A stretch of DNA of 31,312 bases, from contig JAEKLK010000189.1 of assembly GCA_019509895.1 (NCBI GenBank), positions 1 to 31,312 of the forward strand. Direction: 5' to 3'. The position numbers and the translations under genes are program-made. How positions within the stretch are numbered: position 1 is the first letter of the stretch; every line of letters begins with the position of its first letter. Below are positions 24,801 to 31,312 of the stretch, one piece after another. This DNA comes from Betaproteobacteria bacterium. Its GTDB lineage: Bacteria; Pseudomonadota; Gammaproteobacteria; Burkholderiales; SG8-39. The notes beneath the pieces were generated by a model, which saw nothing but the letters and a program-made list of their open reading frames with translations, did no database searches and had not been told where the DNA came from.

Positions 24801-25971
24801 CCTGCGCCCGGCCGCTTACCGTGTCGGCGCCCTGCAGGCCGCCTACTGTGGGGACACCCGTCGAGCTGGTGGTCGCGTCGTAGACCTTCGTGTCGGTAAC
24901 CGCGTTGATGGTCAGCGACGCAGGCGTGATCGTCCCCGCCGCCGTGCTCGCGCTGACCGTGTAGTTGTTGCCGGAGTTACCGTCGTTCACGGTATAGGCA
25001 GTGACCTGGAGCGTGCTGCCATTGGGGCCAAGCACGTTCTTGCTGGCATAGGCCTGCACCCGGCCGCTGACCGAGTCCGCGCCCTGCAGACCGCTCACCG
25101 TCGGCATCGCCGACGAGGTCGTCGTGGCGTCGTAAGCCTTGCTCTCGGTGACCGCGTTGAGCGTCAGCAACGCGGGCGTAATGGTGCCTGCGGCGCTATT
25201 GGTGGTGACCGTATAGTTGTTGCCCGAGTTGCCGTCGTTGACCGTATAGGCGGTGACCTGCAGGGTGCTGCCGCTCGTGCCGAGCACGTTCTTGCTCGCA
25301 TATGCCTGGGTCGCGCCGCTCACCGCGTCTCCGCCTAGGAGGCCCGATACGGTCGGTGCACCGCCCGAGCTGATCGTGGCGTCGTACACCTTCGTACCCG
25401 TGACCGCATTGATGCTGAGCAGAGCGGGTGTTACATCGGCCGCCGTTGTTCCCGCGGATGCGAATAACTCGAACGCAGCACCGCCCGTCGCAAGGCTTTG
25501 GCTGTTGTAAGTAACCGTTTTTCCGGTACCGACATTCTTAGTATCGAAGGTCCCTGTGCCCAGAGTAAGCAAGGCTCCGTTGGCAACCGCATTACCGAAA
25601 AGCGATAGGTTGGCGACATCCGTGGCGTCATAGACCTTGTTGTCGGCTGTGACGAACACCCACATCTTGGGGTCCAGCGCGCTCGCCGCCGTGGCGTTGA
25701 AAACGGTAGGACTGCTGTAATCGTTCGCGATAGGGTTGTAGCGAATGGTGATGTTGTCCGCCGAAACGGCGGCATTGGTGACCACCGTGCCGGAATGGGT
25801 GCCATCGTTGTCGGCAATCAGCACGACATTGGCGCCCGCACCGGTGCCAGTGATCGTTTGATTTACGATCACATCGTTTCCGGCGTAACGACCGTATCGG
25901 TTCCGCCTCCCAACGCAGTATTGATGGCGGTCGCGTCGGTGATATCGACATCGGTCGGGTCCAGCAGCCAT
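21862..25971 (-). CDS. TpsA exoprotein, C-terminal part after a frameshift
   Basis: Main body of a large secreted two-partner exoprotein whose N-terminal part lies in another frame (25869-27248). Genuine sequence begins at about base 25890 (AGNDVIVNQTITGTGAG); the first 30 residues from the ATG at 25971 only mirror the other frame. After a first divergent YDG-like unit come five 84-residue repeats (24166-25425) with the motif KVYDATTSS, then a divergent unit. A Gly/Thr/Asn/Ser-rich beta-helix follows with recurring ENLTD and GTGTF phrases and a GGAGADTF stretch. The last 110 residues hold paired Cys (CIGGPAC) and two more Cys near the end, and finish in CFDESREGQACKGS. No toxin domain, VENN motif or immunity gene is seen. 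Probably a surface adhesin or matrix protein if the frame is whole in the cell. Confidence 0.85.
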   Translation of the reverse strand: MAAGPDRCRYHRRDRHQYCVGRRNRYGRYAGNDVIVNQTITGTGAGANVVLIADNDGTHSGTVVTNAAVSADNITIRYNPIANDYSSPTVFNATAASALDPKMWVFVTADNKVYDATDVANLSLFGNAVANGALLTLGTGTFDTKNVGTGKTVTYNSQSLATGGAAFELFASAGTTAADVTPALLSINAVTGTKVYDATISSGGAPTVSGLLGGDAVSGATQAYASKNVLGTSGSTLQVTAYTVNDGNSGNNYTVTTNSAAGTITPALLTLNAVTESKAYDATTTSSAMPTVSGLQGADSVSGRVQAYASKNVLGPNGSTLQVTAYTVNDGNSGNNYTVSASTAAGTITPASLTINAVTDTKVYDATTSSTGVPTVGGLQGADTVSGRAQAYASKNVLGTNGSTLQVTGYTVNDGNSGNNYTVTLSTTVGTIAPASLTINAVTDTKVYDATTSSGGAPTVSGLLGGDALSGATQAYASKNVLGASGSTLQVASYTVNDGNSGNNYTISTSTAAGTITPASLTINAVSDTKVYDATTSSTSLPSVGGLQGADTVSGQAQAYASKNVLGTNGSTLQVTGYTVNDGTRGNNYAVTTNTAAGTITPKALTAVSLTGTISKTYDGNASATLTASNYTINGFVAGEGATVTKTVGSYGNGKDVQGPAAPVSSAVLTAGDYSAASGTLLSNYDLSAVTGVAATGNIGQITRLASVSAISNGLWSSASTWQGGAIPDKANVANVNLNGFAVTFDNSVGTNAGVTNLDSLTGGIAGSKLTFSSSNQLQVLNALNVQGYAQTAGTVATGTTFSVTNNFNQTGGTINSGAAVNITQASGGLNAFSIAGSGTLTLTANNATGDIVLGSGAGLSGTTVTLAAGRNVSLNAPVSGSTAINVSFGQQVAGTFTPTATISGTTTVTGGAGADTFDLSGAPSITATLAGGAGSDTLRQSGGKTWTLNNATANAGSSGGLTWSAIENLTDTGAGAFNMGTGGSLSGTISAASGSINYASHAGSVTFNLNGGASTGMASWNGIANVAGSTGNDAITGMSQTYTITGANAGNNGTVAWTSFENLTDLGTGTLRATTATWTLNGSNTGTVTNLSGTFAGMGNLTDLGTGTFNMHGTADGSITGNLNGGTNGTLSYAGYGTSVTVNLSGAAGLTFGVGGTRSGITFVTGSSNDDAITGAGATYNLTGQNSGSSGGLGWASFENITDATGGSFLLFVQNRNVTGTLSSGNLTSSTTLTSASEITALGINVPGTLALIGTAPHWTFNGPPDAVPHLETNNPQTNVTYNSACIGGPACNTVIAIIGSINASVSQIAAQALKDAQATDSVAKQIDYGFAGDVGTTPPMDHRIDETGISTPDCFDESREGQACKGS
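24166..25425 (-). repeat. Five tandem 252-bp repeats in tpsA (84-residue YDG-type units)
   Basis: Five head-to-tail units of exactly 84 codons span 1260 bp with no gap. Each begins A(S/L)LT(I/L)NAV, has K(V/A)YDAT near residue 13, a GL(L/Q)G(A/G)D segment, the invariant AYASKNVLG, GSTLQV, YTVNDG and NNY, and ends GTI(T/A)P. Units 1 and 4 share the GGAPTVSGLLGGD form, while 2, 3 and 5 share the LQGAD form, which points to duplication of sub-blocks. They resemble the YDG/MBG family of stalk domains in bacterial adhesins. The high identity makes copy number prone to change by recombination and assembly. Confidence 0.92.
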
Positions 25972-27248
25972 TTGCCGCGTGCACCATGGGCCGCGGATGC
26001 GTTCACGTAGGCACCGTGTCCTATGGTCAAGTGCCTACCGGACGTCTCGATGAAGCCGCCGTTTCCGGATAGAGCGCCACCACGTGCCGTGATGGTTCCC
26101 GCAAAAAGCGTGTCGCCGTTGGACCAGACCACCACTCTCCCGCCATTACCGGAGTTCACCGCGTCGGCGTTGATGCGCGCGCCGGATGCAACGCTCGTGA
26201 CGGAAGCGTTCTGTTCCGGCCCGCTGCCGTGGAAATTGCCGCCGAGGAGGACCGTTCCGCCCCCCGAATCCCCCGACGCATCGATCTGTGTGCCGGGCAG
26301 AAGGGCGACTCTGTCGCCAAGAATCTTTACCGTGCCGCCCGTTGTACCGCTGTCGACCCCGGACACACTAATGGTCCCCGTATTGGCCACCAGACCTGTC
26401 GAGCCGCCGTCGAGAACGATCTCACCATTGCGCGCGACCAGGGAATTGGCACGAATAACGCCAGAGTTGTTGACGACCGTATCGAGCAACGCGTTGGCGC
26501 TTCGCGCCGTGAGAAATACGTTGCCGCCGTCCGCTTCGATGCGCCCGGAGTTTATGGCCGAGGCGTTGAGCGCCGACTGGTCGACACTTACCTTGATGAG
26601 TCCATTGCCGACCATATCGAGCGACACGCGATCGCCCGCGGCGAGTGCCACCGTGCCGGCGCGCGCGACGATGATGCCGTCGTTGCGCACCTGCGGGCCG
26701 GCGAGCGCCGTATAGCCGTTCGCCGTGACGATATTGCCCTGGTTGATGACCGAACCGGCGCCGCCGGCGTTATAGAAGTTGTAGCGCCCAGCGAGGAAAT
26801 CCTTGTCCGCGATTGAAAGCGTCGTGGCGAAAAGCCCGCCTACGTCGACAGACGCGCCGGGTGCAAACAGAACGCCGTTGGGGTTGCTGAGAAAGACCTG
26901 TCCGTTCGCGGTCAGGCGACCGAATATTTCGGAGCCTTTGTTGCCGAGCACGTGGTTCAACGCGATGGCGGACGAGCTTGGCTGGATGAAATTCACCCAG
27001 GCGTTCGAGCCGATGGAAAAGGTCTGCCAATTGAGAATGGCGGAATTCGAGCTTTGCGTGATCTCCATGTTGGAGCCCGAGCGCGAGATGCTCGCGCTGC
27101 CGGCCACGACTGTGCCGCCTGTCGGCAGCGTGTTCGCCGTAACGTCCGCGCTCGCCGGATTTGCATAGCACCATGGGAGCAGCGCCGCGCTGACCGCAGC
27201 CCAGACAAGCCGCGGTTTCGCCGGCAATGCACGCCGTGTTGTTGCCAT
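25869..27248 (-). CDS. TpsA exoprotein, N-terminal part with TPS secretion domain
   Basis: Filamentous-haemagglutinin-type exoprotein, N-terminal 459 residues. A signal peptide (about 1-35, cleavage near NPASA/DV) is followed by the TPS domain (about 36-290) recognised by the TpsB partner: LPTGGTVVAGSASI, NWQTFSIG, and the hallmark LSNPNGVLFAPGASVDVGG. A beta-helix with Gly-Asn repeats follows. The frame runs into TGA at 25871-25869 just after GGTDTVVT. In the next frame the expected continuation AGNDVIVNQ begins at once, so one missing base between about 25872 and 25895 splits the gene. Rejoined, the protein would be about 1795 residues. A strong ribosome site GGGAGGGGA precedes the ATG at 27248. 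It lies 76 bp after tpsB. Confidence 0.92.
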   Translation of the reverse strand: MATTRRALPAKPRLVWAAVSAALLPWCYANPASADVTANTLPTGGTVVAGSASISRSGSNMEITQSSNSAILNWQTFSIGSNAWVNFIQPSSSAIALNHVLGNKGSEIFGRLTANGQVFLSNPNGVLFAPGASVDVGGLFATTLSIADKDFLAGRYNFYNAGGAGSVINQGNIVTANGYTALAGPQVRNDGIIVARAGTVALAAGDRVSLDMVGNGLIKVSVDQSALNASAINSGRIEADGGNVFLTARSANALLDTVVNNSGVIRANSLVARNGEIVLDGGSTGLVANTGTISVSGVDSGTTGGTVKILGDRVALLPGTQIDASGDSGGGTVLLGGNFHGSGPEQNASVTSVASGARINADAVNSGNGGRVVVWSNGDTLFAGTITARGGALSGNGGFIETSGRHLTIGHGAYVNASAAHGARGKWLLDPTDVDITDATAINTALGGGTDTVVTPETM

Positions 27249-27324
27249 GGTCCCCTCCCTTTGCTGCCAATGCCGACGGTCGCCCGCCGGCGCGCAAGCT
27301 CAATTCATTTCAGATGCACCCATT

Positions 27325-29088
27325 TCAAAACCATTTCACCGCTTGAACCCATACGTGCGGCGTGCGCTTCGCAGGATCTGACTCCACCTCGCCATGCGTT
27401 CTCCAGGCCATGTTGGCCCGAACGATGAAGTTGCCGTCCTGTCCCGCAGAGACGCCAATGCCGGCACCACCCAAGGAACGATTGTTTTCCGTGTCGGCCG
27501 GGATCGGTGTCTCGTTGATACGCGCCCAGCCGTGGTCGTAGAACGCGAGCACGGTGAAATCGCCACCGAATATCTTGAAGCCAGGCACGATATAGCGGCC
27601 TTCGGCCGTGGCGATCATGCCGATATCCCCAGTTGCCTCGCCAACGGGAAACGCGCGCACTCCGTTGGGGCCGCCCAGCGAGAACTTTTCTGCGGAAGCC
27701 AGGTTCTTGGTCGCTTTCTGGCCGGAGAACGAAACGAGCACATTGGCGCGATCCGTTAGGCGCTGCAGCCGGCGAGCATCGACGTTGTACTTCGTGAAGT
27801 GACCGTAGGTGTGATGCCCCGTTGTCTGGTCCGCCTGCAGCACGGAGGGCGGTGCGATACCAAGATCGCCATAGGTGATCGTGGCTGCGTAGGCGTTCAA
27901 GCCGCCGCCGAACAATCCGTCGCGGAAATCGCCGACTACGCCCGCCTTGGTGTCGCTGATCTGCCGCTCCTCGAGCGTACCGGGCGGCGGATTGCGGGTG
28001 ACATCGACGAGCTTCTTGTCCTCGTAGGAGAGCTGCGCGATGAAATTCGCGTTGCGCGTGCGCAGGATCGGATGGAAGGCGTAGATGCTCTTCACTTCTC
28101 CTTCGCCGCTGGCGCTCAGGTTCGCGAAGTCCTTGGCGAGCCGGTATTCGAATTTCGAGTAGCTGGCGCCGGCGCGCGTGCCGTAATAGCCGACCGGGAT
28201 GAGGTACGCGAAGCGCGTGTACCACATGCCTTCGTCGGATACGAAGCCGCGAAACGTCGCCTGATCGCCGTAGCCGAGCGGCGTATTCCAGTTGAGATTG
28301 GTACCAATGCGATATTCGCCGGTGAAGCGATTGCCCTGGTTGTCGGCATCGACATAGCCGTTCAGGCGACCGCCTTCCTCCGAGACGTTGATACGCAGGT
28401 CGGCCGCACCGACCGTCTTGCTGGGGCGGATCTCCGAGGTGACCTGCGCGCCGGGCAGGTCGTTGATGATCAGCAGCGGTCGCTCGAGGCCCGTCTCGGT
28501 GATTACCTGCCCCTGCTTGAAATGCGCGCCGAGGATGCCTGCCAGCAGATTCTGGGAGATATGCGAGCTCGCGCGCCGGTCGAGCTCGACCTCTCCTACG
28601 CGTCCTTCGATGACGCCGATCTCAACCCGTCCATCACGTATCGTCTGCTGCGGCAGATAGGCTTGGGCCAGGAAATAGCCACGGGCGCGATAGAAGGCGC
28701 GCACCTTCGTCGCCGCTTCGTTTAGACCTTCGAAGTCGAGCTCCTTGCCGACGAATTCTTGTACCTGCTTCTGCAGCACCGCTTCCGGATAGAGGGTGTT
28801 GCCGGTGAACGAGAAGTGCTCGGCCTTCACTTTGAGCTGCGGCGTGGAGGGCATCGCGGGACGCGGCTCGGGCGGCTTCGGTAGCACCGGCTCGACCGGC
28901 GGCGGCAAACGCAAGGGCTCACGCGTCTGCTCCAGCACCTGGCCCGCGTCAGGGCGTTGCTGCGCCTGGACAAGCAGGCTTGCCAGCGTGAGCACGAGCA
29001 AGGCGAATGAACGGCTGATCTCAAGGAAAACGGGGCGCAGCCGAGCGACGAGGCTCGGCGTCACGTGACCTGCGCAGTCGACAGGCAT
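27325..29088 (-). CDS. TpsB outer-membrane transporter (ShlB/FhaC/HecB family)
   Basis: Outer-membrane beta-barrel of the Omp85 superfamily that exports the TpsA partner, 587 residues. A long N-terminal signal peptide ends near VQAQ (about residue 43), then a Pro-rich stretch. The first POTRA domain (about 84-160) contains FSFTGNTLYPEAVL, RAFYRARGYFLAQAYLP and DGRVEIGVIEG. The second POTRA follows to about 220. The 16-stranded barrel fills the rest. The conserved lid-loop motif appears as GPNGVRAFPVGEA, a VRAF variant of the usual VRGY. The protein ends in VKWF, with the terminal Phe expected of barrel proteins. GGGGGTAGGGG precedes the ATG. It is the first gene of the tpsB-tpsA operon. Confidence 0.95.
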   Translation of the reverse strand: MPVDCAGHVTPSLVARLRPVFLEISRSFALLVLTLASLLVQAQQRPDAGQVLEQTREPLRLPPPVEPVLPKPPEPRPAMPSTPQLKVKAEHFSFTGNTLYPEAVLQKQVQEFVGKELDFEGLNEAATKVRAFYRARGYFLAQAYLPQQTIRDGRVEIGVIEGRVGEVELDRRASSHISQNLLAGILGAHFKQGQVITETGLERPLLIINDLPGAQVTSEIRPSKTVGAADLRINVSEEGGRLNGYVDADNQGNRFTGEYRIGTNLNWNTPLGYGDQATFRGFVSDEGMWYTRFAYLIPVGYYGTRAGASYSKFEYRLAKDFANLSASGEGEVKSIYAFHPILRTRNANFIAQLSYEDKKLVDVTRNPPPGTLEERQISDTKAGVVGDFRDGLFGGGLNAYAATITYGDLGIAPPSVLQADQTTGHHTYGHFTKYNVDARRLQRLTDRANVLVSFSGQKATKNLASAEKFSLGGPNGVRAFPVGEATGDIGMIATAEGRYIVPGFKIFGGDFTVLAFYDHGWARINETPIPADTENNRSLGGAGIGVSAGQDGNFIVRANMAWRTHGEVESDPAKRTPHVWVQAVKWF

Positions 29089-29114
29089 CCCTACCCCCGT
29101 TCTGCCAAAGCGCT

Positions 29115-29127
29115 ACCTGAATCAGGT
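29115..29127. repeat. Palindrome in the tpsB leader, copy 1
   Basis: ACCTGAATCAGGT is a perfect 6-bp inverted repeat around one central base. It shares the half-site CCTGA/TCAGG with a second palindrome at 29152-29168. It lies between the candidate promoter and the tpsB start codon, so it may be an operator or a short RNA hairpin. Confidence 0.5.
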
Positions 29128-29151
29128 ATTTACTGCGATTTCTTCTCGTCG

Positions 29152-29168
29152 GCCTGAAAGATTCAGGC
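29152..29168. repeat. Palindrome in the tpsB leader, copy 2
   Basis: GCCTGAAAGATTCAGGC has perfect 7-bp arms and a 3-nt centre. It repeats the CCTGA/TCAGG half-site of the palindrome 39 bp away (centre to centre). It begins about 10 bp downstream of the candidate -10 of tpsB, where a bound repressor would block transcription. No match to a named regulator is claimed. Confidence 0.5.
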
Positions 29169-29178
29169 GTGGGCGGAG

Positions 29179-29207
29179 AGGATAGCGGGATTTATTTGCA
29201 GTAGCAA
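29179..29207 (-). promoter_or_regulatory. Candidate sigma-70 promoter of the tpsB-tpsA operon
   Basis: On the minus strand TTGCTA (29207-29202) and TATCCT (29184-29179) are spaced by 17 bp, the preferred distance. The region is AT-richer than its surroundings. The transcript would start near 29172 and have a leader of about 85 nt containing both palindromes. It is the best promoter candidate in the 219-bp gap between tpsB and the SNase gene. Confidence 0.5.
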
Positions 29208-29307
29208 CGCGATGAATAGCGCGCAAGCCATTGTTACAACAATTAATACTACTGCTCCGCTTACATCGGTCGATCGCAATAAATCGCCAAGAGCCGGCCG
29301 CGTGTTT

Positions 29308-29661
29308 TCACTGCCGTCTGATGGCCGGTCGGGCCCCGTAGTAGTGGTGGCGCTCGCCGCGCCAGTCCGCCCCTCGCGCCTGCTCGATGCGACGGCCGTT
29401 CACGTACACCTCCGCGAGCGTGCGTCCATAACGATCGACGCCGTAGGGCCGTAGCTGCACCTCGCCGGTGGAGATAAGCGTTTGCAGCCGTCGCTTTGCG
29501 GCGTAGCCGCCCGCCTGGTTCAGTTCCGCCGCGTAGACGTTGGTGAGCCGTACCTTGCGGTGATTGCACACGAGCGTATCGCCGTCAATGGCAAGACACC
29601 GCTCGCCCGCCACGACGCCGAAGGGCAAGAGCAAAACGCCAAGGACCAGAAGGCGGGTCAT
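29308..29661 (-). CDS. Small secreted SNase-like (thermonuclease family) protein
   Basis: Predicted exported staphylococcal-nuclease-fold protein of 117 residues. A signal peptide (MTRLLVLGVLLLPFGVVAG) covers about 19 residues. Catalytic positions of micrococcal nuclease can be matched: Asp26 and Asp28 (AIDGDTL), Arg38 (KVRLTNV), Glu46 (YAAEL, with Ala instead of the usual Pro before Glu) and Arg80 (DRYGRTLAEVY). The set needed for calcium-dependent nuclease activity is therefore present. The C-terminal helix region is short compared with full SNase (about 150 residues), so the fold may be minimal. It is divergent from the metallopeptidase with only 17 bp between the starts. Confidence 0.85.
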   Translation of the reverse strand: MTRLLVLGVLLLPFGVVAGERCLAIDGDTLVCNHRKVRLTNVYAAELNQAGGYAAKRRLQTLISTGEVQLRPYGVDRYGRTLAEVYVNGRRIEQARGADWRGERHHYYGARPAIRRQ

Positions 29662-29666
29662 GCTGC

Positions 29667-29672
29667 TATAAC
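29667..29672 (+). promoter_or_regulatory. Candidate -10 element of the metallopeptidase gene
   Basis: TATAAC lies 6 nt before the ATG at 29679, placing the expected transcript start on the start codon. No ribosome site is visible. The same geometry is seen before hpt and, with 8 nt, before lexA. Inference only; no good -35 was found. Confidence 0.35.
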
Positions 29673-29678
29673 GCGCGG

Positions 29679-31312
29679 ATGCGATTGCGGCTGACGATCC
29701 TGCTTGTGTTGCTCGCGCTGGTGAGCGCTTCCGCTCGGGCGCAATGGAATGACCTGCACTTCGCCGATCCGCGGCTCAATTGGCGCACGCTCCAGACTGA
29801 GCACTTCGACATCCATTTTGCCGAGCAGTATCGCGCACACGCGCAGGCGATCGCCGGCATCGCCGAGCGGGTGTATGTCCGCACCACCACACTGCTCGAC
29901 TGGCGGCCGCGGCGGCGCACGCAGCTCGTCGTGCTCGACTCCGCCGACTTCGCGAACGGCTTCGCCACACCTGTTCCGTTCAACCTGAGCGCGATCTTCC
30001 TCTCGCCACCGGACTCAGGCGAGCTGCTGCAGAACCGTGACTGGATCGAGCTGGTACTGAGCCACGAGTTCTTTCACGTCGTGCATCTCGACAAGGCGAG
30101 CGGCTCTCCCCTTCGCATGCGCGAGGTGCTCGGGCGGTTGCTGCCGTTCTTCCCGAACTCGCTGGAACCGACCTGGACCATCGAAGGCCTCGCGGTCTAT
30201 CACGAGTCGGACGGCGAGCACAGATACGGCCGGCTCGGCCAGTCGTATTTCGAGGGAATGATGAGCGCCGAGCTCGACCGTGGGCTTCGCTCGCTCCGCG
30301 AGGTGAACGCCGAAGGTCGCGGCTTTCCGCTCAACCGCGACTATCTGTATGGCAGCTATTTCTTCCTGTTCCTCAAAGAGCGCTACGGCGAGCGCGCCGT
30401 CCGCGCGTTCATCGACAACTACAGCGCTAACCTCGTACCTTTCAAGGTCCAGAGCAACGCCATCGCCACCACCGGCAAAGGCATGGACGTGCTCTGGGTC
30501 GAGTATCACGATTGGCTTCGGCAACGTATCGGCGGCGGGGCTGGCACGCCTGCCTCCGGCGACGTGCTGCTGCGCGCATGGTCCGTCTCTGGTCCCGTGC
30601 TCACCGCCTCCGGCGCGCGCTGGTACGTTGAAGGGGATGGCTATACGCGCCCTCGCGTCATGCGGCAGGCTCGCGCCGAGCCGCCACGCGTGATTCGCCA
30701 AACGGAGGCGGGCACCCGGCTCACGGCCGATACGGACGAAAGCGTGCTCGCCTCCGAGCAGGAAATCTGCTCGAACTACAATCTGCTCTACGACCTGCAC
30801 CGCATGGACGCAAGCGGACGCCACCGTCCGGTGACCCGGTGCGAGCGCGACCGCTTTGCAGCCGCCATGGGAAATGGACGCGTCGCTACCGTCCGCGTCG
30901 AGGGCGGCGGGGCGAGCGTCGTCGTCCTCGAGGGCGGCGCCGAGCGCGTGCTCTACCGCGCCCACCCGGGCGAATCGCTCAGCGGTCTCGCCGCCTTCGG
31001 CGACCGTGTCGTGGTGATCGGCCTGTGGCACGACACCTGGGCGCTCATCGACGTCAGCGACGGCAGGCGAGCGGTGCTCGTGTCCGACGGAGCGGTCAAG
31101 CATTCGCCGCGCTTCGGCTCGTCGGCGGACGAAGTCTTCTTCGTCGCGGATTACGGTAACCGGTACGACGTCTGGTCATGGCGCCGCGGAAACACAGCGC
31201 TTGCGCGCTGGACACGCAGCGCCTATGGCGTTCGGGAAATCAGTGCGCCGGTCGACGGCGAGATGCTGCTGACGACCATCGAGGCTAACGGCGCGGCGCT
31301 GCGCAGTTATCG
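29679..31312 (+). CDS. Secreted gluzincin-type metallopeptidase, cut by window edge
   Basis: Exported protein; 544 residues are visible and the frame is open at the edge. A signal peptide (MRLRLTILLVLLALVSASARA) ends near residue 21. The zinc-binding HExxH motif is LSHEFFHVVHL (His129, Glu130, His133) with the third ligand probably Glu169 in WTIEGLAVYHE, the pattern of the MA-clan peptidases related to M1. From about residue 290 the sequence becomes beta-rich with repeated blade-like segments (ARWYVEGDG, DRVVVIGLWHDTWALIDV, SADEVFFVADYGNRYDVW), which suggests a TolB-like beta-propeller. Related proteins often end in an outer-membrane barrel, which here would lie past the edge. Substrate unknown. 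Confidence 0.85.
   Translation, partial: MRLRLTILLVLLALVSASARAQWNDLHFADPRLNWRTLQTEHFDIHFAEQYRAHAQAIAGIAERVYVRTTTLLDWRPRRRTQLVVLDSADFANGFATPVPFNLSAIFLSPPDSGELLQNRDWIELVLSHEFFHVVHLDKASGSPLRMREVLGRLLPFFPNSLEPTWTIEGLAVYHESDGEHRYGRLGQSYFEGMMSAELDRGLRSLREVNAEGRGFPLNRDYLYGSYFFLFLKERYGERAVRAFIDNYSANLVPFKVQSNAIATTGKGMDVLWVEYHDWLRQRIGGGAGTPASGDVLLRAWSVSGPVLTASGARWYVEGDGYTRPRVMRQARAEPPRVIRQTEAGTRLTADTDESVLASEQEICSNYNLLYDLHRMDASGRHRPVTRCERDRFAAAMGNGRVATVRVEGGGASVVVLEGGAERVLYRAHPGESLSGLAAFGDRVVVIGLWHDTWALIDVSDGRRAVLVSDGAVKHSPRFGSSADEVFFVADYGNRYDVWSWRRGNTALARWTRSAYGVREISAPVDGEMLLTTIEANGAALRSY

Noticed and set aside
24166..25425. Regular repeats that could be mistaken for a CRISPR array
   Set aside because: Units are 252 bp, in frame, and encode an 84-residue protein repeat; there are no short repeats with unique spacers.
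21862..27248. A contact-dependent inhibition (CdiA/CdiI) locus
   Set aside because: The exoprotein has no pretoxin VENN motif or toxin-like C-terminus, and no small immunity gene follows; the terminator lies 26 bp after the stop.

Overview
The window is about 31 kb of dense, high-GC bacterial chromosome. Gene content points to a Gram-negative proteobacterium, most likely a betaproteobacterium: an E. coli-type LexA box, an imuA-imuB-dnaE2 mutagenesis cassette, type VI secretion accessory proteins and a two-partner secretion pair. The lineage is inferred; no rRNA or other taxonomic marker is present.
Layout. (1) 1-1773, minus: the N-terminal part of an MFS permease, cut by the window edge, and nicotinate phosphoribosyltransferase (pncB). 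(2) 1800-5305, plus: an SRAP/YedK DNA-protein crosslink protein, lexA with a LexA box almost touching its start codon, a membrane PAS histidine kinase and an overlapping single-domain response regulator. (3) 13285-5314, minus, running toward region 2: imuA (also with a LexA box at its start codon), imuB, dnaE2, a small TPR protein, an Hpt phosphotransfer protein, a receiver-class III cyclase and a receiver-Ser/Thr kinase fusion. SOS genes therefore flank a set of phosphorelay parts. (4) 20550-13322, minus: a transmembrane Ser/Thr kinase, TssL with an OmpA-like domain, a short TssM/IcmF, TagF and an FHA protein. These are the regulatory and membrane proteins of type VI secretion, with no sheath, tube, baseplate or ClpV gene in the window. 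(5) 21764-20877, minus: a class III cyclase fused to an FHA domain. (6) 29088-21862, minus: a TpsB outer-membrane transporter and a giant TpsA exoprotein with five near-identical 84-residue repeats, ended by a strong intrinsic terminator. (7) 29308 to the end: a small secreted SNase-like nuclease and a divergent secreted metallopeptidase, cut by the edge.
How they may work together. Regions 2 and 3 can be read as DNA-damage control (LexA, ImuABC, YedK) beside a phosphorelay whose outputs are a cyclic-nucleotide cyclase and a Ser/Thr kinase. Regions 4 and 5 add a second kinase, two phosphothreonine-reading FHA proteins and a second cyclase. A joined aspartate-phosphate / threonine-phosphate / cyclic-nucleotide network is possible but is inference from neighbourhood.
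Integrity. Two genes (the FHA protein and TpsA) each carry one apparent -1 frameshift; both are explained by one missing base, so either early decay or sequencing error is possible. Two proteins (ImuB and TssM) lack internal blocks usual for their families while staying in frame.
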